Positions 1-7,823 of a DNA stretch of 64,000 bases are shown piece by piece. The stretch is from NCBI GenBank assembly GCA_022827785.1, contig JAJEIM010000025.1, positions 23,178 to 87,177 of the forward strand, given 5' to 3'. Within the stretch, counting starts at the first letter, position 1, and each line of letters begins with the position of its first letter. The stretch is from Acidimicrobiia bacterium. Lineage in GTDB: Bacteria > Actinomycetota > Acidimicrobiia > Spongiisociales > Spongiisociaceae. A model generated the notes under the pieces. That model was not told where the DNA came from. It made no database searches and saw only the letters and a list, made by a program, of their open reading frames with translations. A program made the translations under genes and the position numbers.

Positions 1-552
1 CACACGCGAGTCGTGGTCCGGACGGATGCCTGTGACGAGGTGAGGATGGTGGATCCGCGGACCTTCGGCTTCACCGCGGTGTTCACCCCTGAAGAGTTGG
101 CAGCGTCGAGCATCGCACGGCTCGGGCCTGATGCCCTGACCGATCTTCCCACCGCACGCGAGTTGGCGTCGATGGCGGCGGGTCGTCGAGTGGCGATCAA
201 GACCTTGCTGCTGGACCAGCGCTACCTGGCGGGCCTGGGCAACATTTACACCGACGAGGTGCTGTTCCAGGCGGGCGTCGCGGGCGATCGTCCGGCCGGA
301 TCCCTGGGCCTGGCGGAGTTGGAAGGGATACGCACCGCCATAGGGCAGGTGCTGGCGGATGGCCTCGAGCACGGGGGAACATCCCTTGATGATCTCGCCT
401 ACCTGCTTCCCGACGGAAGGGCAGGCCGCCACCTCCAGTACCTGTCGGTGTACGGGCGGGAAGGCAAGGCGTGCCGGCGCTGCGGCGCCCCGATAGTGAG
501 GGGGAGGATCAACGGCCGGTCCTCCTACCGGTGCCCGGCCTGCCAGGACTGA
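1..552 (+). CDS. mutM: Formamidopyrimidine-DNA glycosylase, C-terminal part (5' truncated by window edge)
   Basis: The frame is open from the first base, so the gene begins upstream; 183 residues are visible. Fpg/MutM excises oxidised purines such as 8-oxoguanine and cleaves the abasic site. Visible are the helix-two-turn-helix region around GLGNIYTDE (about residues 78-86 of the fragment) and the C-terminal zinc finger with Cys at fragment residues 158, 161, 178 and 181 (CRRC...CPAC). The N-terminal proline and glutamate catalytic residues lie outside the window. The position just before smc fits the common actinobacterial order (rnc-mutM-smc). The 216 bp that follow hold no gene I can support. 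Confidence 0.95.
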   Translation, partial: HTRVVVRTDACDEVRMVDPRTFGFTAVFTPEELAASSIARLGPDALTDLPTARELASMAAGRRVAIKTLLLDQRYLAGLGNIYTDEVLFQAGVAGDRPAGSLGLAELEGIRTAIGQVLADGLEHGGTSLDDLAYLLPDGRAGRHLQYLSVYGREGKACRRCGAPIVRGRINGRSSYRCPACQD

Positions 553-768
553 CAACCGCACCCGGCGGTGGACCGATCGGGAGCGTCTCCCTCCGGGCAA
601 ACATCGGCGACCTTCTCCCCGACGACGGCTAACGGCCAGGTAGCCGCGGCTGCGGGTGCCCTCCTGGAGCCGGCCCGGATACGCCGGATAATGGACCTGG
701 GCCGGTAAACCCCGGTCGGATAGCTCGACGGGGCTAGACTCGCTTCACCCGAATCACATGGATGTGAC

Positions 769-3700
769 TTGCGTCTCAAGTCGATAAGACTGCTCGGTTT
801 CAAGTCGTTCGCCGACCGGACCCTTCTGGAGTTCGGAACCGGTATTTCGGTGGTGGTCGGACCCAACGGGACCGGAAAGTCGAACATCGTGGACGCTGTG
901 TCCTGGGTGCTGGGCACCCAGTTCACCAGGGCGCTGCGCGCCGACCAGATGGACGACGTGGTGTTCGCCGGCACGGCCGACCGGCCCGCCCACTCGAGGG
1001 CGGAGGTCACACTGGTGATGGACAACGCAGACCGGGCCGTGCCCCTGAACCTCGACGAGGTCGCCATCACGCGCCGGCTCTTCAAGGGGGGCAACTCCGA
1101 GTACGAGATAAACGGCGCAGCGTGCCGCCTGCTCGACATCCAGGAGTTGCTCTCCGACGGCGGATTGGGTAGGCGCCAGCACCTGATCGTGGGCCAGGGA
1201 CGGTTGGACACCGTCCTGGGAGGCAATCCGGTGCAGCGCCGTGAGATCATCGAGGATGCGGCCGGGATCCGCAAGCACCGGATCAGGAAGGCGAAGGCCA
1301 TCCGCCGGCTCGAGCAGTCGGACGCCGACTCGTTGCGTGTGCAGGACATCGTCAAAGAGCTGGAACGCCGCAGGCGACCCCTGCGGAAACAGGTCCGCGA
1401 CGCGGAGCGGTACGAGGAGTTGCGCTCCGAGTTGCGTTCGCTCCGCCTCTGGCTGGGCGGGGAGGAGCTCCGTGGCCTGGCTCGGCGCACCCAGGACCTG
1501 GATCGAGAGCGAACCGGCATCGGGGCCCAGATCGCTGGTAGGGACTCCGAACAGGGCAGGATCAGGGAGTCAATCGAGGCTACCGAGCATCGATCGGAGC
1601 GGGTGCTGGCCGAGTTGGACCGGTACGGGGAGGAGATCGCCGACCTGCGGACCGTATCCGCTCGACTGGGCGGTATCGCCCGGGTGGCGAACGAGCGGGC
1701 CGGCGGGCTGGCCGAACGGATCGGCGAGATGGAGGCGACCTACCGGCGCCTTACCGACCAGGCTGTCGATCTCTCCGTCCGGCTGGACGAGGCAACCACC
1801 CGGGAGGAGCAGGCTCGCCAGGATGCGGAGCGCTGCGAAACAGAGTTGCGCATGGCCGAGGATCGGCTCCGGGACTTGCCTGCTGATGTGGTGCTCCAGG
1901 CCGGTAACCAGCCGGCGGTCATGGAGGCGGAGGTCAGGAAGAGCGAAGTCGCGGCCCGCAAGGATGCTCGTCGCGTTGCCGAGTACCTGCGGGCGGCCGA
2001 CGAGGTCCGCGCCCGGCTCTCGCAACAGTCCGGGCTGGCCGACCAGCTCGCAGGGGAGGCTGCGTCGGTTGAGGAGCGACTCGACGCATCCGAGCAGCTG
2101 GGCCGGAGCCGGAAAGAGGACCGTGAGCGGAGAGAGTCCGAATGGGCGCGGTGCGCGGACCGTGTGAGGTCGGCCGAGACCCGCCAGGCGGCCGCGCGAG
2201 CGCGGCTGGAGGCCCTGGAGGCCGCCGGCGGCGGGGCGCCATCCCGCACCCGGGACCGGATCAAGGCGTCCGATGGTGTGCTCGGAGAGTTGGTCGAGCT
2301 CCTGGACGTGCCCGACCGGCTGGTCGGTCCGGTGGCGGCGGCGCTGGGGGCGTGGGCCGAGGCGCTGGTCGCGGACAGCCCCGAGTCGGTCGGGGCGGTG
2401 GTCGCCGGGATCAAGACCGGAGGGAAGGGTGCCGTCCCCCTGGTGGTGCCGGAAGCCGATTCGGGCGCCGCGGTAGCCCGATCGGTGGCGGACCGGTGGG
2501 GTGTGAAACGACTCTGCGACCAACTCGGTCCGGTGGCCCGATTGGGTCTGGCCGCCGGCTTGCTCGGGGACGTCTTGCTCGTGGAGGGTTGGCGCCAGGG
2601 CTGGGAGATCGTCCGCGAGGTGCCGGGCGTACGGGCGGTGACTGCCGAGGGTGACCTGATTACCCGGTTCGGCATCTCCCCGACCGATCCGGATTCCGGC
2701 TCGCCCGACATGGTGGCCGCGGCACGCCGGGCCGCCGAGGAGGTCGACCGGGAGATGGAATCCGCCCGAGCGGCAGAGGCTGAGGCCGGAGTCCGGCTGG
2801 AGGCGGCTCGCCGGGATGACGAGTCTGCCCGGGCCGAGGTCGCCGCGCTGCGATCAAGGCATGAGGACCTGACCGGCGCGCTGGAGCGCAATCGCCGGGC
2901 ACGGGCCAAGCTGGCCGACGAGATCGCCGGCCTGGAGGCGCGTACCGCCGCGGCCCGCCGGTCGGAGGAACGGAATGGGCGCCGTCTCGCGGAATTGCGC
3001 GAGCTGGTCGCCGGGGCGGAGGACGGTACGGCGTCCGACCGTGACTCCGGCGAGATACTGGCCGGGCAGCGGGCCTCTGCCGAGAGCCGGCAAGCAGAGG
3101 CGAGGGCTGCCCGGGAGGAGTCGGTCCGGGCGCTGGGAGCGGCGGCCGAGCGGCGCCGCCTGCTGGCCGATCGGGTCGACTCGGTGACGGTCCGGTTGGC
3201 GGATGGAATCGACACCGCCGGCGAGCAGGCCGGCCTGGAGCATGCCCGCAACATCGAGCGCTGGGCGTTGCGGGTGGCCGGGGCGCTACGCCACAGGTTG
3301 GGGGAACTCGTCGAGCGCCGCGAGCGGTCGAGAGCGATGGCCGCGGCTGCCACGGGTGAGATGAGCGCGCTTCGTACCCGCATGGCTGCCCTGGATCGGG
3401 AACAGGAATCCGCCCGTAGTCGGCTGGGCAGGCTGGAGGTCGCGGTTGCCGAGGTCGCCATGCGCGAAGAGTCGGTTGCGGAAGGATTGCGCAGGGACGC
3501 GGATTCCACCAGGGAAGAGGCTCTGGCCGCCACCATGCCGCCGGACCGGCGACCCGGCGCCGAGGCCCGGGTGGGGGAACTCGCCGGGCGTCTGGCCCGG
3601 ATCGGTCCCGTCAACCGGCTTGCTGCGGAAGAGTACCGGGAGTTGGACCAGCGGTACCGGCACCTGACCGAACAGATGGCCGACATCGAGCGCGCGAGGT

Positions 3701-4254
3701 CCGAGATCAGAAAGGCGATCGACGCCCTGGACACCGAGATGCACGAGCTGTTGAGGAAGACCTTCGACGACACCGCGCGCCACTACCGGGAGTGTTTCTC
3801 GGTTCTCTTCCCGGGCGGGAGCGGCGAGTTGACCCTGGTCGGATCGGCGGACCCGCTGGAGGCAGGCGTGGAGATACGGGCCCAGCCGTTCGGGAAGAAC
3901 GTCGGCAAGCTGTCGTTGCTGTCCGGCGGGGAGCGGTCGCTGGCGGCGCTGGCCTTCCTGTTCGCCGTCTTCAAGGCCCGTCCCGGCCCCTTCCACATCC
4001 TCGACGAGGTGGATGCCGCTCTCGACGAAGCCAACCTGGGACGTTTCCTGAGGTTGGTGGAGGACTTCCGGTCCTGCTCCCAGCTATTGCTGATCACCCA
4101 CCAGCAGGCCACGGTCAGGGTGGCCGACACCCTGTACGGGGTCACCATGGCGCCGGGAGGATCCTCGAGGGCGCTCGTACGCGATATGAACCGGGTACCG
4201 GCCGGCGCGGTACCGGTTGCCTCCGGGAGGGCAGTTCCCGACCCGGCCGGATAG
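769..4254 (+). CDS. smc: Chromosome segregation ATPase SMC
   Basis: At 1161 residues this is the usual size for bacterial SMC, the condensin ATPase that compacts and segregates chromosomes together with ScpA and ScpB. The N-terminal head has Walker A GPNGTGKS at residues 31-38. Two long Arg/Glu/Ala-rich coiled coils flank a hinge at roughly 495-620. The C-terminal head has the ABC signature LSGGERS (about 1051) and Walker B FHILDEVDAALD (about 1075-1086). The start is a TTG giving MRLKSIRLLGFKSFAD, which matches the family N-terminus; no strong ribosome binding site precedes it. ftsY follows after 56 bp, the usual smc-ftsY pairing. Very long reverse-strand open frames here are shadows of GC-rich coding DNA. 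Confidence 0.97.
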   Translation: MRLKSIRLLGFKSFADRTLLEFGTGISVVVGPNGTGKSNIVDAVSWVLGTQFTRALRADQMDDVVFAGTADRPAHSRAEVTLVMDNADRAVPLNLDEVAITRRLFKGGNSEYEINGAACRLLDIQELLSDGGLGRRQHLIVGQGRLDTVLGGNPVQRREIIEDAAGIRKHRIRKAKAIRRLEQSDADSLRVQDIVKELERRRRPLRKQVRDAERYEELRSELRSLRLWLGGEELRGLARRTQDLDRERTGIGAQIAGRDSEQGRIRESIEATEHRSERVLAELDRYGEEIADLRTVSARLGGIARVANERAGGLAERIGEMEATYRRLTDQAVDLSVRLDEATTREEQARQDAERCETELRMAEDRLRDLPADVVLQAGNQPAVMEAEVRKSEVAARKDARRVAEYLRAADEVRARLSQQSGLADQLAGEAASVEERLDASEQLGRSRKEDRERRESEWARCADRVRSAETRQAAARARLEALEAAGGGAPSRTRDRIKASDGVLGELVELLDVPDRLVGPVAAALGAWAEALVADSPESVGAVVAGIKTGGKGAVPLVVPEADSGAAVARSVADRWGVKRLCDQLGPVARLGLAAGLLGDVLLVEGWRQGWEIVREVPGVRAVTAEGDLITRFGISPTDPDSGSPDMVAAARRAAEEVDREMESARAAEAEAGVRLEAARRDDESARAEVAALRSRHEDLTGALERNRRARAKLADEIAGLEARTAAARRSEERNGRRLAELRELVAGAEDGTASDRDSGEILAGQRASAESRQAEARAAREESVRALGAAAERRRLLADRVDSVTVRLADGIDTAGEQAGLEHARNIERWALRVAGALRHRLGELVERRERSRAMAAAATGEMSALRTRMAALDREQESARSRLGRLEVAVAEVAMREESVAEGLRRDADSTREEALAATMPPDRRPGAEARVGELAGRLARIGPVNRLAAEEYRELDQRYRHLTEQMADIERARSEIRKAIDALDTEMHELLRKTFDDTARHYRECFSVLFPGGSGELTLVGSADPLEAGVEIRAQPFGKNVGKLSLLSGGERSLAALAFLFAVFKARPGPFHILDEVDAALDEANLGRFLRLVEDFRSCSQLLLITHQQATVRVADTLYGVTMAPGGSSRALVRDMNRVPAGAVPVASGRAVPDPAG

Positions 4255-4310
4255 AATCCTCCCCGAGTGAGGTCGCCAACCGGTGATCCGCGATCGAGAG
4301 GTCCGATCCG

Positions 4311-5351
4311 ATGGATCCCGTAGTCCAATGGCCGGTTGCCTTTCTGGGGATCGAGCGGCCCGGGTCGATGGCTTCCGTGGTCGTTTGGCTGGTTCTCCTT
4401 GCGGTGGCGCTCCTGCTGGTCCTTCTTGCCCGGTCGAGGAGACGCCCGAGGACCCGTAAGCCGCCGGGCCGGCCGCACGGAACGACGCTGGGCTCCGCCC
4501 TGTCCGGGGTCCGGGAGCGTCTCGAGTCCGTGTGGTCCCGGACCCCGGGGTCGGCGGCCGCCTGGGAGGAGATGGAGAACGAACTGGTCGCCGCCGACAT
4601 GGGGGTCAGCGCAGCCCGGCGGATAGTCGAGGTGGTCCGTGATGCCGGTCTGTCGGGGGCTGACGAGATCAGGCCCGTGGTGCGCGCCGAGTTGAACCGG
4701 GTCCTGGCCGGGTACGACCGGGATCTCCACTTGACCGGAACCCCCTCGATAGTCGTGCTGGTGGGGGTCAACGGTGCGGGGAAGACCACCACCGTCGCCA
4801 AGCTTGCGTCCCGACTCCTCGCGGCCGGAAAGAGTCCGCTCATCGGGGGTGCTGATACATTCCGTCCCGCGGCCGATACCCAACTCAGGGTCTGGACCGA
4901 TCGCCTGACCATTCCGCTGGTCTCGGGCGCCCGGGGCGCCGATCCGGCCTCTGTGGCCTACGATGCTCTCCAGGCAGCCCGGGCCCGGGGCGCAGATGTG
5001 TTGATCGTCGATACGGCGGGCCGCCTCCACACCAGCCACAACCTGATGGAGGAACTGGCCAAGGTGGTCCGTGTGCTGGGCCGCGACGGTGATCGGGTGT
5101 CGGAGGTGCTGCTGGTCATGGATGCCACCACCGGCCAGAGCGGGCTGGCCCAGGCCCGCCGTTTCGCCGACGTCGGCGTCACCGGCGTGGTCCTCACCAA
5201 GCTGGATGGAACGGCCAAGGGAGGAGTGGTGCTGGCGATCGAGGATGAGTTCTCGCTGCCGGTGAAGTTCGTGGGTGTGGGAGAGGGGATTGATGACCTC
5301 CTGCCGTTCGACGGACCGGCATTCGTGGACGCCCTGGTGGGCGCGGCGTGA
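4311..5351 (+). CDS. ftsY: Signal recognition particle receptor FtsY
   Basis: SRP-type GTPase of 346 residues that docks ribosome-nascent-chain-SRP complexes at the membrane. Residues about 21-40 form a hydrophobic segment, so this version looks membrane-anchored, as in other actinobacteria; a short basic linker follows. The NG domain has G1 GVNGAGKTT (152-160), DTAGRLH near 225, and TKLDGTAKGG near 296. It ends in a 4-bp overlap (GTGA) with cdd, which suggests translational coupling. Its partner Ffh is encoded about 10 kb downstream. Confidence 0.96.
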   Translation: MDPVVQWPVAFLGIERPGSMASVVVWLVLLAVALLLVLLARSRRRPRTRKPPGRPHGTTLGSALSGVRERLESVWSRTPGSAAAWEEMENELVAADMGVSAARRIVEVVRDAGLSGADEIRPVVRAELNRVLAGYDRDLHLTGTPSIVVLVGVNGAGKTTTVAKLASRLLAAGKSPLIGGADTFRPAADTQLRVWTDRLTIPLVSGARGADPASVAYDALQAARARGADVLIVDTAGRLHTSHNLMEELAKVVRVLGRDGDRVSEVLLVMDATTGQSGLAQARRFADVGVTGVVLTKLDGTAKGGVVLAIEDEFSLPVKFVGVGEGIDDLLPFDGPAFVDALVGAA

Positions 5352-5743
5352 CCGTCGACGATCTGGCGGCCGAGGCGCGCCGGGCGGCGCAGCAGTCCTA
5401 CTCGCCCTACTCGCAGTTCCGGGTGGGTGCGGTGGTGGTGGACTCCGAAGGCCGGCGGCATGCAGGCGCGAACGTGGAGAACGCCGCCTACGGTTCGTCC
5501 ATCTGCGCGGAGGCGACCGCCATCTCCGGAGCCGTGGCGCGGGGCGTGCGAAGGATCGAGGGTGTGGCCGTGGCCTGCATCGACGCCGCCGGCGTGGATG
5601 TTGCCTATCCCTGCGGGAACTGCCGGCAGCTGATGAACGAGTTCGGGGTGGAGTGGGTGGTCGTGACCGCCGGAGAGGGGAGCGAGGTGCGGCGTCACCA
5701 GCTGTCCGACCTGCACCCCTACGGCTTCTTCCTCCCGGGCTGA
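5348..5743 (+). CDS. cdd: Cytidine deaminase
   Basis: Zinc-dependent deaminase of 131 residues converting cytidine or deoxycytidine to uridine or deoxyuridine in pyrimidine salvage. The catalytic signature is clear: CAEATA with Cys53 and Glu55, and PCGNC with Cys89 and Cys92 as zinc ligands. Start GTG overlaps the ftsY stop by 4 bp, and the stop overlaps the ATG of the ligase gene by one base. Length is typical for the homotetrameric class. Functionally it belongs with the salvage genes deoA and upp encoded on the other strand near 14-16 kb. Confidence 0.95.
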   Translation: MTVDDLAAEARRAAQQSYSPYSQFRVGAVVVDSEGRRHAGANVENAAYGSSICAEATAISGAVARGVRRIEGVAVACIDAAGVDVAYPCGNCRQLMNEFGVEWVVVTAGEGSEVRRHQLSDLHPYGFFLPG

Positions 5744-6768
5744 TGGCTCACGGGATCAGGCCTCCCATCAAGCCCATGATGGCTCGGGTGAGGGAGGCGC
5801 CACCCGAAGGAGAAGGCTGGGTCTACGAGCCGAAGTGGGATGGGTTCCGGATGGTCGCCTACAGCGGCGATCCGCCGCGCCTGGACTCGCGTAACGGCAA
5901 GACCCTGCTGCGTTACTTCCCGGAGTTCCGGGCTGCCCTGGACCTGGTGGCGCCGGGGACGGTGGTCGACGGCGAGATCCTCCTGGTGGTGGATGACGTG
6001 ACCCAATTCGACTACCTCCAGATGCGCATCCATCCGGCGGAGTCCCGTATCACCCGGCTGGCGGAGGAGTATCCGGCCCGGCTGGTTGCCTTCGATCTGC
6101 TCGCCGATGCAGGCGAGAGCCTGCTGGATGCCCCGTACCGGACCCGCCGGGAGCGGTTGGAGCGGGCGGTCGGCGCCCTGGGCTCTCCCTGGCACCTGAC
6201 CCCGGCGACAGGGGACTTCGAGGTTGCCTCCCGGTGGTTTCATGAGTTCGAGCCGGCGGGGTGCGACGGGATAATCGCCAAGCGCGCCGGCGGGACCTAC
6301 CGCCCCGGCAAGCGGGAGTGGATCAAGTGGAAGCACCGGCGGGACGCGGACTGCGTGATCGGCGGTTACCGCCTCCACAAGGAGGGCGACCGGGTCGGGT
6401 CGCTGCTCCTGGGGCTGTACAACGCGGACGGCAATCTGCACTTCATGGGGCACACGTCCGGGCTGTCCGACCGGGAGCGGATCGACCTGCTTCCGCTGCT
6501 GGAGCAGATGCGGACCGGGGAGAGCTTCGGCGGAGAGGGCACGCGCGCCCCCGGGTCGGTGAACCGCTGGACGGGGCAGCGCTCGATGGAATGGATCCCG
6601 ATCACACCCACCCTGGTGGTCCAGATCAGCTACGACCACCTGCAGGGAGGCAGGTTCCGCCATGCCACCCGGCTGGAGCGGTGGCGACCCGACAAGGACC
6701 CCGGAGACTGCACCATGGACCAGCTGGTCCGGCCCGAGGGGATCGGCTTCTCGGAGATCGTCGGGTGA
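5743..6768 (+). CDS. ATP-dependent DNA ligase, LigC-like
   Basis: Predicted 341-residue ligase that seals nicks using ATP. Motif I is YEPKWDGFR with the adenylated lysine at about residue 31; motif III is DGEIL near 77-81; GIIAKR (motif IV) and EWIKWK (motif V) follow, then an OB-fold C-terminus. Size and the absence of polymerase or phosphoesterase domains fit the stand-alone LigC class of mycobacteria rather than three-domain LigD. The ATG at 5743 overlaps the cdd stop by one base, so I prefer it to the longer open frame that begins inside ftsY/cdd. A LigD-type primase-polymerase lies about 4 kb downstream on the other strand; no Ku gene is visible. Confidence 0.88.
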   Translation: MAHGIRPPIKPMMARVREAPPEGEGWVYEPKWDGFRMVAYSGDPPRLDSRNGKTLLRYFPEFRAALDLVAPGTVVDGEILLVVDDVTQFDYLQMRIHPAESRITRLAEEYPARLVAFDLLADAGESLLDAPYRTRRERLERAVGALGSPWHLTPATGDFEVASRWFHEFEPAGCDGIIAKRAGGTYRPGKREWIKWKHRRDADCVIGGYRLHKEGDRVGSLLLGLYNADGNLHFMGHTSGLSDRERIDLLPLLEQMRTGESFGGEGTRAPGSVNRWTGQRSMEWIPITPTLVVQISYDHLQGGRFRHATRLERWRPDKDPGDCTMDQLVRPEGIGFSEIVG

Positions 6769-7793
6769 GTCCGGAGGTCCGGACCGCCCATCCCCTTCGC
6801 ATTGCCCGGATCCGCCCTGAGGCCGCTGGAGCGGCCACCATCACCTTCGATGATCCGGATCAGGTGGTCGGAGGCTCGGCGGGCTGGTACGTGATCGTCC
6901 GCGTCATGGTTGAGGGGGAGGAGCACCGCCGGGCGTTCTCGCTCAGCTCCACGCCGGAGCTGGGCCAGCCCCCGGCTATCACAGTGAAACGGCACCCCGG
7001 TGGTCTGGTGTCGAGTCACCTGGTGGAGCATGCCCGGCCGGGCGACGTCGTGGAGGTGGAGCCGGCCGCCGCCGGTGGGTTCGAGGTGCGGATCGGTGCG
7101 GGGAGGCGCCGTACCGTGTACTGCTTCGCGGCCGGCAGCGGCATCGTTCCGATCATGAGCATCGTCCGGGGTGTTCTGGCAGTCGAGGAGGGTTCGGTGG
7201 TCCATCTTCTCTACGGCAACCGGACGCCGGGGGATGCCATCTTCGGCGGGGAGCTGGCGGCGCTGGCCGCGGACCACCCGGAGCGGTTCCGCGTCTCCCG
7301 CATGTTCAGCGGCCGGGGCGAGCGCATCGACTACCGGGCGGTGGATCGGCTCCTGGTGTCCGCGCCTCCGGTCACCGCGGACGTGTGGTACCTGGTTTGC
7401 GGCCCGCCCGGCATGAACCGCACCGTGGAGGCGCGCCTCCGGTCCCTCGGGATACCCGGCGACCGGCTGCTGGTGGAGCGGTACCAGCCACCGCAACGGG
7501 AGGGCGCGCCCACTCCATACGACGGCGCGCAGGTCCGCCTGGAGGATTGTGACCACGTGGGGACGGCTGCAGCCGGAGAGGTGCTGCTGGACGCTCTCGG
7601 CGGGCCGGCCTCGCCGCTGTACTACGCCTGCCGCTCGGGGGTGTGCGGAACCTGCCGCGCCCTGCTCGTGGCCGGCGACGTGGATCCCGGGATCCCGTTC
7701 GCCCTCACCGAGGCGGAGCAGGCCGCCGGGGTGGTACTCACCTGCGTGGCCCGGCCGCTCAGCGCCGAGGTGGTGCTGCGCTCGCTGCCCTGA
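6765..7793 (+). CDS. FAD/NAD(P)-binding reductase with plant-type [2Fe-2S] domain (PaaE-like)
   Basis: Oxidoreductase of 342 residues built like phenylacetyl-CoA oxygenase reductase PaaE and related oxygenase reductases. The FAD-binding barrel contains HRRAFSLSSTP (about 52-62). The NAD(P) domain has AAGSGIVPIMS and CGPPGM. A C-terminal ferredoxin domain has the cysteine pattern YYACRSGVCGTC plus a later LTCVARP. It would pass electrons from NAD(P)H through FAD and the cluster to an oxygenase or other acceptor, but no oxygenase is nearby, so the partner is unknown. Start GTG overlaps the ligase stop by 4 bp. The 3' end faces the RND transporter gene with a 30-bp gap. Confidence 0.85.
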   Translation: MSPEVRTAHPLRIARIRPEAAGAATITFDDPDQVVGGSAGWYVIVRVMVEGEEHRRAFSLSSTPELGQPPAITVKRHPGGLVSSHLVEHARPGDVVEVEPAAAGGFEVRIGAGRRRTVYCFAAGSGIVPIMSIVRGVLAVEEGSVVHLLYGNRTPGDAIFGGELAALAADHPERFRVSRMFSGRGERIDYRAVDRLLVSAPPVTADVWYLVCGPPGMNRTVEARLRSLGIPGDRLLVERYQPPQREGAPTPYDGAQVRLEDCDHVGTAAAGEVLLDALGGPASPLYYACRSGVCGTCRALLVAGDVDPGIPFALTEAEQAAGVVLTCVARPLSAEVVLRSLP

Positions 7794-7823
7794 CGGGGCA
7801 TTGCCGAGGTGATCTCCGGGCGA

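Noticed and set aside
1740..3773. Long reverse-strand open frame opposite smc
   Set aside because: Composition is Ser/Arg/Ala-rich, with no motif, and it lies fully inside a certain gene; an artefact of high GC.
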